NCBI GenBank assembly: GCA_015058955.1 | Contig: SVBJ01000005.1 | Span: 37,016-101,015, forward strand | From: Erysipelotrichaceae bacterium | GTDB taxonomy: Bacteria > Bacillota_I > Bacilli_A > Erysipelotrichales > Erysipelotrichaceae | Direction: 5' to 3' | DNA length: 64,000 nt | In this document: positions 8,725-16,310 of the stretch, piece by piece | Position numbering within the stretch: position 1 is the stretch's first letter | Layout of the letters: each line of letters starts with the position of its first letter | The notes under the pieces: generated by a model | Seen by the model: only the letters and a program-made list of their open reading frames with translations | Databases searched by the model: none | What the model was told of the DNA's origin: nothing | Translations under genes and position numbers: made by a program

Positions 8725-10493
8725 AATACCTCGGTGTAGACTACTACCCTGAACAGTGGGGACTGCAGCTGGCCGATGAAGATCTGGACAATATCGTTGA
8801 ACTGGGAGCCAATCTGATCAGGATCGGCGATTTTGCCTGGGATCGTTTTGAACCGGAAGAAGGAAAGTATGACTTCTCCTTCTTTGACGAGTTCATTGAA
8901 AAGGCCAAAAAGAGAGATCTGAAGATCATGATGTGCGTACCGACAGCCACGATGCCAAGCTGGCTTTATGAAAAATATCCGCAGATCATGAACGAAAATG
9001 AGTATGGATACCGTCAGCCGTATGGCGCCAGAAGAGGCTATTGCGTCAACAGTGACGTGTATCTTGAAAAGGGAATTGCCCTGGCCAAAGCCATGGCCCA
9101 GCACTATAAAAATGAAAAATCCATTGTTGCCTGGCAGGTTGACAATGAGATCGGACATGAGGGATCAGACATGTGTTACTGCCCTGAATGCCACAGGAAG
9201 TTCATTGAATATCTGCAGGGCAGATATGCTGATATAAGCGATTTAAACGCCAGGTGGGGCACTTCTTTCTGGACTCAGACATACAGTTCGTTTAAACAGA
9301 TTCCGCTTCCCAGGCCTTCCTTTACGCCTCACAATCCATCGTTAAGACTGGAGTGGGAAAGGTTCAGAAGTCATAGCAATACCAACTTCATAAAGGCTTT
9401 GGTGGGAGCCATCAAGAGCGTTGATGAAACCCTGGTCGTTACCCATGACTTTGAGGGCGGTACCATCAACAAGCACTTCTCACCATTTGAAGTGGCCAAG
9501 TGTCTGGACTTTGTTTCCTATAATAACTATCCGGTCTGGGGCGGTCAGAAAGCTCCGATGTCAGAAAGCGACCTGGCCTTCAGCGTGGACTTTGCCAGAG
9601 GCTTTAAGAGAGAAAAGATCTGGGTCACTGAATCCATCATGGGACAGCAGGGACATAATGACATCGGCTATGCTCCAAAGCCTGATGAAGCGAAAAAGTG
9701 GGCTTTACAGTCTCTGGATCATGGGGTTGAGACAGTCATCTTCTTCCGTTATCGCGGGTTTATCAAAGGAGCGGAACAGTTCTGTTTCGGTATCCTGGAC
9801 AGTGATAACGAAAAGAGAAGAAAGTATTATGAGACCCAGGCTTTCATGAAGGAAGCCAGGGAAAGAGAGATTGAATATCCTAAAGCTGATGTCTGCATTG
9901 TATATGATTATGATTCCAAGTCATCAATGGCTATTCAGCGCCAGTCAGATGTCTTCTCCTATGAAGGCGAATGTCAGAAACTGTATAAACAGCTCTACAA
10001 ACGTCACATTAACTGTGACATCATCGATTCATCTGTTGATTTCAGCAGTTACAAAACAGTCATTCTGCCTTACATGATCATCATGGATGAGCAGTTCAAA
10101 GCCAGATTAAAGAAATATGTAAATGATGGTGGTACCGTAGTAATGACAGCCAGATGCGGCTGGAAAGACAAAGACAATAATCTGATCTTCGGTGAAAGAC
10201 TGCCAGCAGGATTAAGTGATCTGACCGGATGTGTGATCGAAGAACATGAGACCCTGTTATCAGGCCAGAGTTCACCTTGTCTGTATAACCGTAAGGAAGG
10301 TCATGGCCTGGTGTTTGAGGAACTGCTCACATTAAAAGGAGCACAGCAACTGGTCAGCTGGAAGGATAATCCTTATGGCAAGTACAGTGCTGCTGCCGTA
10401 AACTGTTATGGTAAGGGCAGATGTTTCTATCTGGGATCATCCTTTGATGAGGAAACCCTGACAGCTCTGTTTAATGAAATACTCAGGCAATAA
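8721..10493 (+). CDS. Beta-galactosidase, GH42
   Basis: 590-residue cytoplasmic GH42 enzyme. It opens with the family signature GVDYYPEQW. The acid/base is Glu143 in WQVDNEIG and the probable nucleophile is Glu304 in WVTES. Cys108, Cys152, Cys154 and Cys157 reproduce the GH42 zinc cluster. A Rossmann-like trimerisation domain and a short beta domain complete it. It is somewhat shorter than many GH42 enzymes. It is coupled by ATGA to the hydrolase and belongs to the MFS operon, which supports intracellular hydrolysis of an imported beta-galactoside. Confidence 0.95.
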   Translation: MKYLGVDYYPEQWGLQLADEDLDNIVELGANLIRIGDFAWDRFEPEEGKYDFSFFDEFIEKAKKRDLKIMMCVPTATMPSWLYEKYPQIMNENEYGYRQPYGARRGYCVNSDVYLEKGIALAKAMAQHYKNEKSIVAWQVDNEIGHEGSDMCYCPECHRKFIEYLQGRYADISDLNARWGTSFWTQTYSSFKQIPLPRPSFTPHNPSLRLEWERFRSHSNTNFIKALVGAIKSVDETLVVTHDFEGGTINKHFSPFEVAKCLDFVSYNNYPVWGGQKAPMSESDLAFSVDFARGFKREKIWVTESIMGQQGHNDIGYAPKPDEAKKWALQSLDHGVETVIFFRYRGFIKGAEQFCFGILDSDNEKRRKYYETQAFMKEAREREIEYPKADVCIVYDYDSKSSMAIQRQSDVFSYEGECQKLYKQLYKRHINCDIIDSSVDFSSYKTVILPYMIIMDEQFKARLKKYVNDGGTVVMTARCGWKDKDNNLIFGERLPAGLSDLTGCVIEEHETLLSGQSSPCLYNRKEGHGLVFEELLTLKGAQQLVSWKDNPYGKYSAAAVNCYGKGRCFYLGSSFDEETLTALFNEILRQ

Positions 10494-10494
10494 T

Positions 10495-10818
10495 ATGAAT
10501 AAGAAGAAACGGTTTATCATTCTTTTACTTGCGGCGGGACTGTTTTACATATTCAGGCTTTCAGCTGATCCCTGGATATATGATTATGATGATGCCATCA
10601 GAGTGATCAATCAGAAGTATCCTCTGCCGGAAGGACAGATCGTTTCCTATGAGTATGACCATAGTGGCGGTGATCAGTCCGGAAACGGATACATATGTTT
10701 CAATGTTATATTTGAAAACGGAATCAGCGGAAAAATCAGAGTAGAAGTTAAGTGGCACCGACATCTTTTCCAGGAAGGTCCTGACTTCAGGATCAGATAC
10801 TGCCGGCTGGCAGAGTAA
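10495..10818 (+). CDS. Small exported or membrane-anchored protein, function unknown
   Basis: 107 residues. An in-frame ATG at 10474 lies inside the GH42 gene. ATG 10495, one base after the GH42 stop, gives a normal Lys-rich then hydrophobic N-terminus (MNKKKRFIILLLAAGLF) and is preferred, although neither start has a strong ribosome binding site. The remainder is a short soluble domain rich in Tyr and Asp with an acidic segment DYDDA. Not recognised as a known family. It is the last gene of the sugar operon, before a strong terminator. Confidence 0.65.
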   Translation: MNKKKRFIILLLAAGLFYIFRLSADPWIYDYDDAIRVINQKYPLPEGQIVSYEYDHSGGDQSGNGYICFNVIFENGISGKIRVEVKWHRHLFQEGPDFRIRYCRLAE

Positions 10819-10832
10819 TCATGAGATTTTTG

Positions 10833-10861
10833 AAAAAGCAGAAATTGAATTCTGCTTTTTT
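10833..10861 (+). terminator. Terminator of the MFS-GH42 operon
   Basis: AAAAAGCAGAA (10833-10843) pairs perfectly with TTCTGCTTTTT (10850-10860) over 11 bp around a 6-base loop, ending in a T tract. Confidence 0.85.
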
Positions 10862-10881
10862 GTTATTGCTGAGTAGCATAA

Positions 10882-10911
10882 TGGACAGAATAACAGAGTC
10901 CATAGGATAAT
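10882..10911 (+). promoter_or_regulatory. Promoter of the flavoprotein gene
   Basis: TGGACA (10882-10887), 18-base spacer, GATAAT (10906-10911); each box differs from consensus by one base. AGGGAGG at 10921-10927 is the ribosome binding site. Confidence 0.55.
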
Positions 10912-10935
10912 TAATTAAACAGGGAGGACTTCATA

Positions 10936-11568
10936 ATGAAAGTATTGCTGATCAATGGCAGCCCGAATCTGGACGGCTGTACTAACTGCGCTCTTGATGA
11001 AATGATCAAGGTATTTGAAAGTGAAGGAATTGAATATGAAAAAATACAGGTGGGCAGACTGATGATACATGGCTGCATTGCCTGCAAGCAATGCAAACAC
11101 CTGAAACGCTGTGTCATGGATAATGACATTGTCAATGAAGTGGCCGGAAAGTTTGCTGAAGCAGACGGTCTGGTTATCGGCTCACCGGTTTATAACGGAT
11201 CAGCTGCCGGAACCATGGTTTGTTTCCTGGACAGACTGTTTTACAGTACCCGCTATGCCTTTGACAGACGCTATAAGGTCGGAGCCAGTGTGGTAAGTGC
11301 CAGAAGAGCCGGAAATACCTTTACCTTTGAACAGCTTAATCAGTATTTTCTGGTTTCCGAAATGCCGATTGCGGCCGGAAACTACTGGAATAACGTATTC
11401 GGGTATACTAAGGAAGACGTCATGAAGGATCAGGAGGGACTGCAGTCGATGAGAGTGCTGGCCAGAAACATGATCCATCTGATGCGCTCCTTGAAACGGG
11501 GCGAGGAGAAATACGGTCTGCCTGAAAAGGAACAGCGCATCATCACCAACTTCAGCGATGGCTTATAA
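10936..11568 (+). CDS. NADPH-dependent FMN reductase / iron-sulfur flavoprotein family
   Basis: 210 residues with a flavodoxin-like fold: FMN phosphate loop NGSPNLDGCTN near the start and GSPVYNGS for the isoalloxazine ring. The Cys cluster GCIACKQC plus a Cys ten residues on (RCVMDND) is typical of the iron-sulfur flavoprotein branch. Probable cytoplasmic electron-transfer or quinone/nitro-compound reductase; the substrate is unknown. It has its own promoter. An IS3-family element begins 22 bases after the stop and may have removed its native terminator. Confidence 0.85.
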   Translation: MKVLLINGSPNLDGCTNCALDEMIKVFESEGIEYEKIQVGRLMIHGCIACKQCKHLKRCVMDNDIVNEVAGKFAEADGLVIGSPVYNGSAAGTMVCFLDRLFYSTRYAFDRRYKVGASVVSARRAGNTFTFEQLNQYFLVSEMPIAAGNYWNNVFGYTKEDVMKDQEGLQSMRVLARNMIHLMRSLKRGEEKYGLPEKEQRIITNFSDGL

Positions 11569-11611
11569 AAAAGGGGATGAGTTTATGAAGTGAACCATAA
11601 AAATGGGACAC

Positions 11612-12490
11612 TTATAAAAAAAGGCGTGATGAAAGGTATGATAACCTGAATTGAGTAGGAGTCATGCCTTTTAATTTGCGTTGAGGTCTTCGATTGTTGT
11701 AGAAATCAATATATTCACCAACCATATTAATTAGTTGATCGTTAGTTTCAGGAACATCACCTAATTCCAGACATTCAGATTTAAGATGTCCGAAGAAATT
11801 CTCACAGCACGCATTATCATAACAGTTAGCTTTACGAGAATGAGAAACAGTAACACTGTGGTCATCAAGATATCTAATATAAGTTATGTTAGTATATTGG
11901 AATCCCTGGTCAGAATGAAGGCAGCAGAAAAGAGACTGATCCCATTTGTCGTTGATTACCTGTACAACATTATCCATAACTAACTTCAAATCGTTAAACT
12001 TGGATATCTGATAGGCTATAATGGAATTGTCATAAAGGTCCTTGATCACGCTAAGATACATTCGGCCTTGTTGACTGTAAATGTAACTTACATCTGTCAC
12101 TAACTTTTCCAGGGGTCGTGAAGCTGTGAAGTTACGGGCGAGATAGTTTTCGCAGACTATTCTCGCTTTTTCATTTGGTTCTTCTTTAGTGCAGCACTGG
12201 AATCGTTTTTTCCTTATGGGGGAAGATAATCCCAGTATTTTCATGTATTTATAGATGGTTTTATCGTTAAATACCGTTCCATACTGCCTGAACAGCTCAT
12301 CTCTGATAAATCTGTAACCTTTATGTGTCCGATAGAAGATCTTTTCTATTTCATCTGCCAGCCATTCATCCCATCTGTATCTTATTGGTCTTCCCATCTT
12401 CAGCCAGCGATAATAGCCGCTGGTAGATACCTTAAGATAATTGCACAGTTTCTTTATCCTATATTCTTCCTTAAGATCGTACACGACCAT
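11612..12490 (-). CDS. IS3-family transposase OrfB (catalytic part of OrfAB)
   Basis: 292 residues from the first in-frame ATG; the physiological product is the OrfAB fusion made by -1 frameshifting at 12532-12538. It contains an HTH_21-like segment (LCNYLKVSTSGYYRW) and an rve integrase core. The DDE triad is seen as Asp in TDVSYI, Asp in HSDQGFQYT and Glu in CCENFFG, the last two exactly 35 residues apart. It catalyses strand transfer of the element. It ends 21 bases from the proposed left end. Confidence 0.95.
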   Translation of the reverse strand: MVVYDLKEEYRIKKLCNYLKVSTSGYYRWLKMGRPIRYRWDEWLADEIEKIFYRTHKGYRFIRDELFRQYGTVFNDKTIYKYMKILGLSSPIRKKRFQCCTKEEPNEKARIVCENYLARNFTASRPLEKLVTDVSYIYSQQGRMYLSVIKDLYDNSIIAYQISKFNDLKLVMDNVVQVINDKWDQSLFCCLHSDQGFQYTNITYIRYLDDHSVTVSHSRKANCYDNACCENFFGHLKSECLELGDVPETNDQLINMVGEYIDFYNNRRPQRKLKGMTPTQFRLSYLSSRLFL

Positions 12491-12495
12491 ATACT

Positions 12496-12837
12496 TTAGT
12501 GCTCTCCGTAGTTTTTGCGGAGAGCCTTCACTTTTTTTAATACTGCATTCTCCATCTTCAAATGCTCAATCAGCTCATCTTTCGACAATTCATCAAGCTT
12601 TACTTTCTTTGGTCTTCCTTTTTGAATCCCATCTTTCTTTCCCAAATGTCTTCCATCTTGTTTCAAAAGTTCCGGATCCTGTTGGTACAACTTAACCCAA
12701 TTCCACAATTGCGTATCAGATCTTAATCCCAATCTTCTTGTGGCCATTATTAGCCCTCCTATTTCCCCGCGAAGATACTTCTCTACTGCTTCTTTCTTGA
12801 ATTCCGCTGAATACTTCTTATTTGGTTTTCCTGCCAT
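12496..12837 (-). CDS. IS3-family transposase OrfA
   Basis: 113 residues with an N-terminal helix-turn-helix (KKYSAEFKKEAVEKYL, then GLRSDTQLWNWVKLY) that binds the terminal repeats, and a C-terminal leucine-zipper-like stretch leading into the slippery codons AAA AAA. Its stop lies just past the stem-loop. In the -1 frame translation continues without a stop into OrfB. Confidence 0.93.
   Translation of the reverse strand: MAGKPNKKYSAEFKKEAVEKYLRGEIGGLIMATRRLGLRSDTQLWNWVKLYQQDPELLKQDGRHLGKKDGIQKGRPKKVKLDELSKDELIEHLKMENAVLKKVKALRKNYGEH
12501..12538 (-). promoter_or_regulatory. Programmed -1 ribosomal frameshift signal
   Basis: On the minus strand an A7 tract (12538-12532) provides the heptamer A AAA AAA in the orfA frame. 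A perfect 8-bp stem follows, GCTCTCCG paired with CGGAGAGC (12525-12518 and 12508-12501) around a 9-base loop. Slipping back one base reads into the orfB frame as S-E-G-S-P-Q and on to MVVYDLK with no stop. Confidence 0.88.
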
Positions 12838-12915
12838 ATTAAAACCCTCCTGTACTTTTATTGTACAAGAGGGTATTCCTTTTTATTTACTGTCCATTTT
12901 CACTGGGGCAGTTCA

Positions 12916-13497
12916 TTATTCATTCCCTTTTACATAGCGGTAAATGTCGTACCAGCTGTAGACTCTGGTAACGTTTTCTCTGGTGTAATCCTGATTGTAT
13001 GGATTGTCAAATAGCAGGACGGGAATCTCCAGAGACATGGTGTCGATGGTGAAAGGAGCGTCCTCTACAAACAGATCACAGTGCTTTGGTCTGACGTAGT
13101 CGATCTTTGGAAACCCGGTAAACATCAGTTCGTCGTAATAAATTCCGTTTTTCCTAAGCCAGTTCTCGGTTGCTTCTCGGATTTTCCGGCCTCTTTCATC
13201 ATCTCTCATTGAACCGGTCCTTCCGGTACATACGATCAGATAATGACCGTCTTCGTGCAGTTTCTGCATAACTTCTGCCACAAAGAATCTCGGCGGTACA
13301 TTCTCGATATACTCAAACTGAAAGCTCTGCATGATATCGCGGTTTGACCAGCGGTCCATATAGCCGATTTTCCATTCATAACCGTACGGTTTGTCCATGA
13401 CCGGAAGGCCATGCTCAAAAGTATACTTGCCCCACTGTTCCAGACGGAAGGCGTGATCGTCACACATGCAGCCGTCAATGTCAAAACCAATAATCAT
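12916..13497 (-). CDS. HAD-superfamily 5'-nucleotidase-like phosphatase
   Basis: 193 residues. The HAD motif I FDIDGCMCDD is at the N-terminus, motif II lies in VCTGRTG and the motif IV acidic cluster is LFVEDAP. It resembles the NT5C/YqfW-type nucleotidases that dephosphorylate nucleoside monophosphates. Two in-frame ATGs are present: AGGAGA at 13509-13504 directly abuts the first (13503) but is 6 bases from the second (13497), so 13497 is preferred. The IS3 element ends exactly at its stop codon, so the C-terminus could be slightly altered. Confidence 0.8.
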   Translation of the reverse strand: MIIGFDIDGCMCDDHAFRLEQWGKYTFEHGLPVMDKPYGYEWKIGYMDRWSNRDIMQSFQFEYIENVPPRFFVAEVMQKLHEDGHYLIVCTGRTGSMRDDERGRKIREATENWLRKNGIYYDELMFTGFPKIDYVRPKHCDLFVEDAPFTIDTMSLEIPVLLFDNPYNQDYTRENVTRVYSWYDIYRYVKGNE

Positions 13498-13596
13498 ATG
13501 CATTCTCCTGTATAAATCTCATATAAATATTACTATGTAACATGAATTTGGAAAACAGAAGCGCCCAGAAACAGGTAATGAAAAAAATTTAAAAAA

Positions 13597-13639
13597 TTAG
13601 CACTCACCTATTGACAGTGCTAAAAAAGAGGACTATAAC
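13597..13639 (+). promoter_or_regulatory. CIRCE operator overlapping the hsp20 promoter
   Basis: TTAGCACTC (13597-13605), 9 bases, then CAGTGCTAA (13615-13623): the HrcA operator with one mismatch in the second arm. A consensus -35 TTGACA (13611-13616) overlaps the second arm, and TATAAC (13634-13639) is the -10 after 17 bases. HrcA bound here would block RNA polymerase until heat stress. About 130 bases of leader follow, then AAAGGAGG at 13757-13764. Confidence 0.92.
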
Positions 13640-13773
13640 ATAGGTGTAAAAGGAATTAGAGGATTCCAAAAAGGTAATGATATAGATTCAGAACCCTCCA
13701 ATCCCCTTACTGGAAAACATAGTTCATTCGTTAGAAAGAACAATGAAAAGAAAGTAAAGGAGGTAAATGTACT

Positions 13774-14223
13774 ATGTTAACACCTAGAATTTATACTGAA
13801 AACTTATTTGATGACTGGTTTGATGACTTCCCATTCAGAAGTCTGGAAAATGTAGACCGTAAGCTGTACGGCAAGCATGCTGCCAGAGAAATGCTGACAG
13901 ATGTCAAGGAACATGAGAACAACTATGAAGTTCTGATGGATCTGCCTGGCTTCAAGAAGGAAGATATTAACATTGAACTTAATGACGGTTATCTGACCAT
14001 CACTGCTTCCAAGGGCTTGAATGAGGAAGAGAAGAATAACAAGGGTAAGATCGTCCGTCAGGAAAGATATTCCGGAATGATGCAGAGAACCTTCTATGTC
14101 GGTGAACAGCTGACTGATGAAGACATCAAGGCTAAATACGAAGATGGTGTATTGAGTCTGGATATTCCTAAGAAGGAAGAAAAGAAACTTCCGGAAAAGC
14201 ATACCATCATGATTGAAGGATAG
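13774..14223 (+). CDS. Small heat-shock protein, Hsp20 / alpha-crystallin family
   Basis: ATP-independent holdase of 149 residues that keeps unfolding proteins soluble. The alpha-crystallin domain spans about residues 35-140 and shows LPGFKKEDINIEL and the late signature YEDGVLSLDIPK. The N-terminal arm is short and the C-terminal tail has no clear IXI motif (LPEKHTIMIEG). Single-gene unit under the CIRCE promoter, with a strong ribosome binding site and a following terminator-like hairpin. Confidence 0.95.
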   Translation: MLTPRIYTENLFDDWFDDFPFRSLENVDRKLYGKHAAREMLTDVKEHENNYEVLMDLPGFKKEDINIELNDGYLTITASKGLNEEEKNNKGKIVRQERYSGMMQRTFYVGEQLTDEDIKAKYEDGVLSLDIPKKEEKKLPEKHTIMIEG

Positions 14224-14258
14224 TCTGTCGGATAGTCAATTCAGAACAATAAGTCTGT

Positions 14259-14289
14259 AAAGCCGGACACTGTATGTGGACCGGCTTTT
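14259..14289 (+). terminator. Terminator after hsp20
   Basis: AAAGCCGG (14259-14266) pairs with CCGGCTTT (14281-14288) around a 14-base loop that can form three more pairs (CAC/GTG), followed by a short T run. Confidence 0.65.
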
Positions 14290-14293
14290 ACTG

Positions 14294-14328
14294 TGACAAA
14301 AATGTCCCTGTTTTTGACAATTCTGTCA
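14294..14328 (+). promoter_or_regulatory. Two tandem TGACA-N4-TGTCa inverted repeats with a -35 box, upstream of the secreted-protein/ABC cassette
   Basis: TGACA-AAAA-TGTCC (14294-14307) and TGACA-ATTC-TGTCA (14315-14328) begin 21 bases apart, two helical turns. The second contains a consensus -35 TTGACA (14314-14319), but no good -10 at 17 bases is seen; TATAAC at 14346-14351 is the best nearby. Probable operator for control of the cassette; the regulator is unknown. Confidence 0.5.
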
Positions 14329-14391
14329 CGATATTGATTCCAATATATAACTAAAATGAAAATATAAAAAGTCTTGCAAAAGGAGGTAAAT

Positions 14392-14814
14392 ATGAAAAGA
14401 CTGATCTATTCTTTATTAGCTGTTATCGTTTGCTTTTGCTGCCTATCAGTAAAATTATCTGCCCTTGAAGTTGATAGTCCGGAAAAACCAATTGATGTTA
14501 GCGAATATGCAGTTCTGGTTTTAGATGAAACAATTCATCCGCAATTCACACTTAATGGTTGTACAATTACCCCAACAATTACAATTCAGGGAAATTACAC
14601 TTTAGAAGGAACAACATATACTGGTGTAAATGCAACCGCAACACAGACCTCTGTTTCGTACACATATACCAGTGGAGGAGCACATACTTCCAGCTGTACT
14701 ATGACTAATTACTATACGTATATAAGCAATAATCATGTCGTAATATATATGTTTTTTGACTTGACTGTTGACGGAGTCTACCAGCATACGTATATGCCAT
14801 ACATATTGGTATAG
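14392..14814 (+). CDS. Small secreted beta-rich protein of unknown function
   Basis: 140 residues. AGGAGG at 14381-14386 sets the start at ATG 14392; a TTG 18 bases upstream precedes the ribosome binding site. A signal peptide (MKRLIYSLLAVIVCFCC, about 26 residues) leads to a mature part of about 115 residues rich in Thr, Tyr, Val and Ile. It has two Cys (NGCTIT and SSCTMT) that could form a disulfide and alternating strand-like segments such as TSVSYTYTS. Not recognised. It is first in an AT-rich unit followed by two FtsX-like permeases and an ABC ATPase, so it may be their cargo, sensor or an antimicrobial protein; this is inference. Confidence 0.75.
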   Translation: MKRLIYSLLAVIVCFCCLSVKLSALEVDSPEKPIDVSEYAVLVLDETIHPQFTLNGCTITPTITIQGNYTLEGTTYTGVNATATQTSVSYTYTSGGAHTSSCTMTNYYTYISNNHVVIYMFFDLTVDGVYQHTYMPYILV

Positions 14815-14816
14815 AA

Positions 14817-16310
14817 ATGTTTGCTTTTCCAGTTCTTAAAGTAAAAAGAGAAATAAAAAGGCACATAATAGTAACGTTTTGCATAATGGTACTGTTATGT
14901 GTGCCTTTTTGTATCAGCATGTTATGTAATGCAGCAGAACAATTGAATAATGTCCTGATTAAAGACACTGATTTATACGTTCTGGTATATGGTGATACTC
15001 AGGTCATACAAAATAGTATAAAAGAAAGCCTTACAGAAAAAGATTTCTTTGAAAAATCTGTCAGATTTCTCCGCTTTGTTTCTGATATGATTAACAAAAA
15101 TAATATTGAAGAACATTATGTCAGGATATCTGACAGAGGTGTTCTGTTTTTGACAGTCAATGATGACAGGGAACAATCTATAAATACAAAAAACTATTAT
15201 GATATGAGATTTGAAGAATTTCAGGAGGCATATGCTGATTTTTTTCAGCACTATGAAACCGAAACTTTAGAAACAATTGCATCACGACAGAAGTTTTATT
15301 TTGACATCTACGGTTTAAACATTGGTTGTTATTCTTCAAATGCAGCTAATGACGGCTTAAACATCATAGAGGGAGAAACTTTTTCAGACAATGTTAACGA
15401 CATGGTATGTTTGATCTCCGATGAAAGTATATATCTGGTGAATAAGGATAGTGAAAAGCCTTTGAGTATAGGAGACAGTATCAGTGTAAAATTGAGAGCA
15501 GAAACTGATGAGGGTATCGTTTGTGGAGACATTTACGATTTTCAAATTATAGGAAAATACAGAGCAGAAAAAAAGGCAGACACTCAGATATGGCCAAATA
15601 CTGATTACGACATGATTATTTCAACCGGCGCTTTCACAAAGATGATCAGCGAGGCGGACAGGTTGTTTTGCAATAACAGTGTAGAAGAAACCAGAATGTA
15701 CTTTCCATACTATATTTTCCCTGCAGTTTTTAAGGTTAACAGTCTTGAACAGTTGAGAGGTACTGTTCGCACTATTCAACAGGAATATCCGGAATATGAG
15801 TTCTATTCAAACACAGAAGATTATGCTGTAATGCTCAGCATAACAGAATCATTAATGAACACATTTACCTTAGTAAAGATGCTTTTCTACGGTGTTATAA
15901 CAGCAGGGTTACTTACTATTGTTTTTCTTAATGTTCACAGAGAAGCAAAAAGCATTGCGATAAGGTCAGCTCTTGGTCAGAAGAATGAAATAACAATAAT
16001 ACAGACAGCTTCAGTAACTTTAACAACGTTTGTAATTTCAGGATTAGTGAGTTATCAATTGGCAAAACTGCTCATATCGAAAACTATAAATGAGATATTT
16101 GCGCTTTCCTTGAGACATAGTGAGACAGTTATCAGCAACATTGTAAATATCGATGCACAGAATATGACTTATCATCTGAGCATAAGATCAAACGATCTGA
16201 TTATCCTGCTTGTGTTGATGGTTATTTCAATTGTCTTTGAGATAATTCTTATAAGACATACATTGGAAAAAAGAAATGTAAGAGAAATACTTCAGGAAGG
16301 GGCTGAATGA
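14817..16310 (+). CDS. FtsX/MacB-like ABC permease (first of two)
   Basis: 497 residues. One N-terminal helix (about 17-38), a large extracytoplasmic domain (about 40-345) and three C-terminal helices (about 352-372, 395-415, 460-480): the four-helix MacB/FtsX layout. Residues between the second and third helices (REAKSIAIRSALGQ) match the coupling-helix region of this superfamily. It starts 2 bases after the secreted-protein stop with no good ribosome binding site, implying translational coupling, and ends in an ATGA overlap with the second permease. Such transporters usually move substrates from the periplasmic or outer face, or transmit signals. AT-rich codon choice differs from neighbouring genes. 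Confidence 0.78.
   Translation: MFAFPVLKVKREIKRHIIVTFCIMVLLCVPFCISMLCNAAEQLNNVLIKDTDLYVLVYGDTQVIQNSIKESLTEKDFFEKSVRFLRFVSDMINKNNIEEHYVRISDRGVLFLTVNDDREQSINTKNYYDMRFEEFQEAYADFFQHYETETLETIASRQKFYFDIYGLNIGCYSSNAANDGLNIIEGETFSDNVNDMVCLISDESIYLVNKDSEKPLSIGDSISVKLRAETDEGIVCGDIYDFQIIGKYRAEKKADTQIWPNTDYDMIISTGAFTKMISEADRLFCNNSVEETRMYFPYYIFPAVFKVNSLEQLRGTVRTIQQEYPEYEFYSNTEDYAVMLSITESLMNTFTLVKMLFYGVITAGLLTIVFLNVHREAKSIAIRSALGQKNEITIIQTASVTLTTFVISGLVSYQLAKLLISKTINEIFALSLRHSETVISNIVNIDAQNMTYHLSIRSNDLIILLVLMVISIVFEIILIRHTLEKRNVREILQEGAE

Larger units (their letters stand above)
11591..12915 (-). mobile_element. IS3-family insertion sequence, apparently intact
   Basis: About 1.3 kb carrying orfA and orfB in the -1 frame relation. 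Proposed ends are TGAAC at 11591 and GTTCA ending at 12915. Reading inward from both ends gives TGAAC, then AAAATGG(G)ACA and an A/T stretch ending AAAGG, i.e. an imperfect inverted repeat with an offset of several bases. The flanking triplets (AAG and TTA) do not match, so no target duplication is visible. The right end lies exactly at the TAA stop of the HAD nucleotidase gene. The DDE motif and the frameshift signal are intact, so the element may still be active. Confidence 0.88.
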
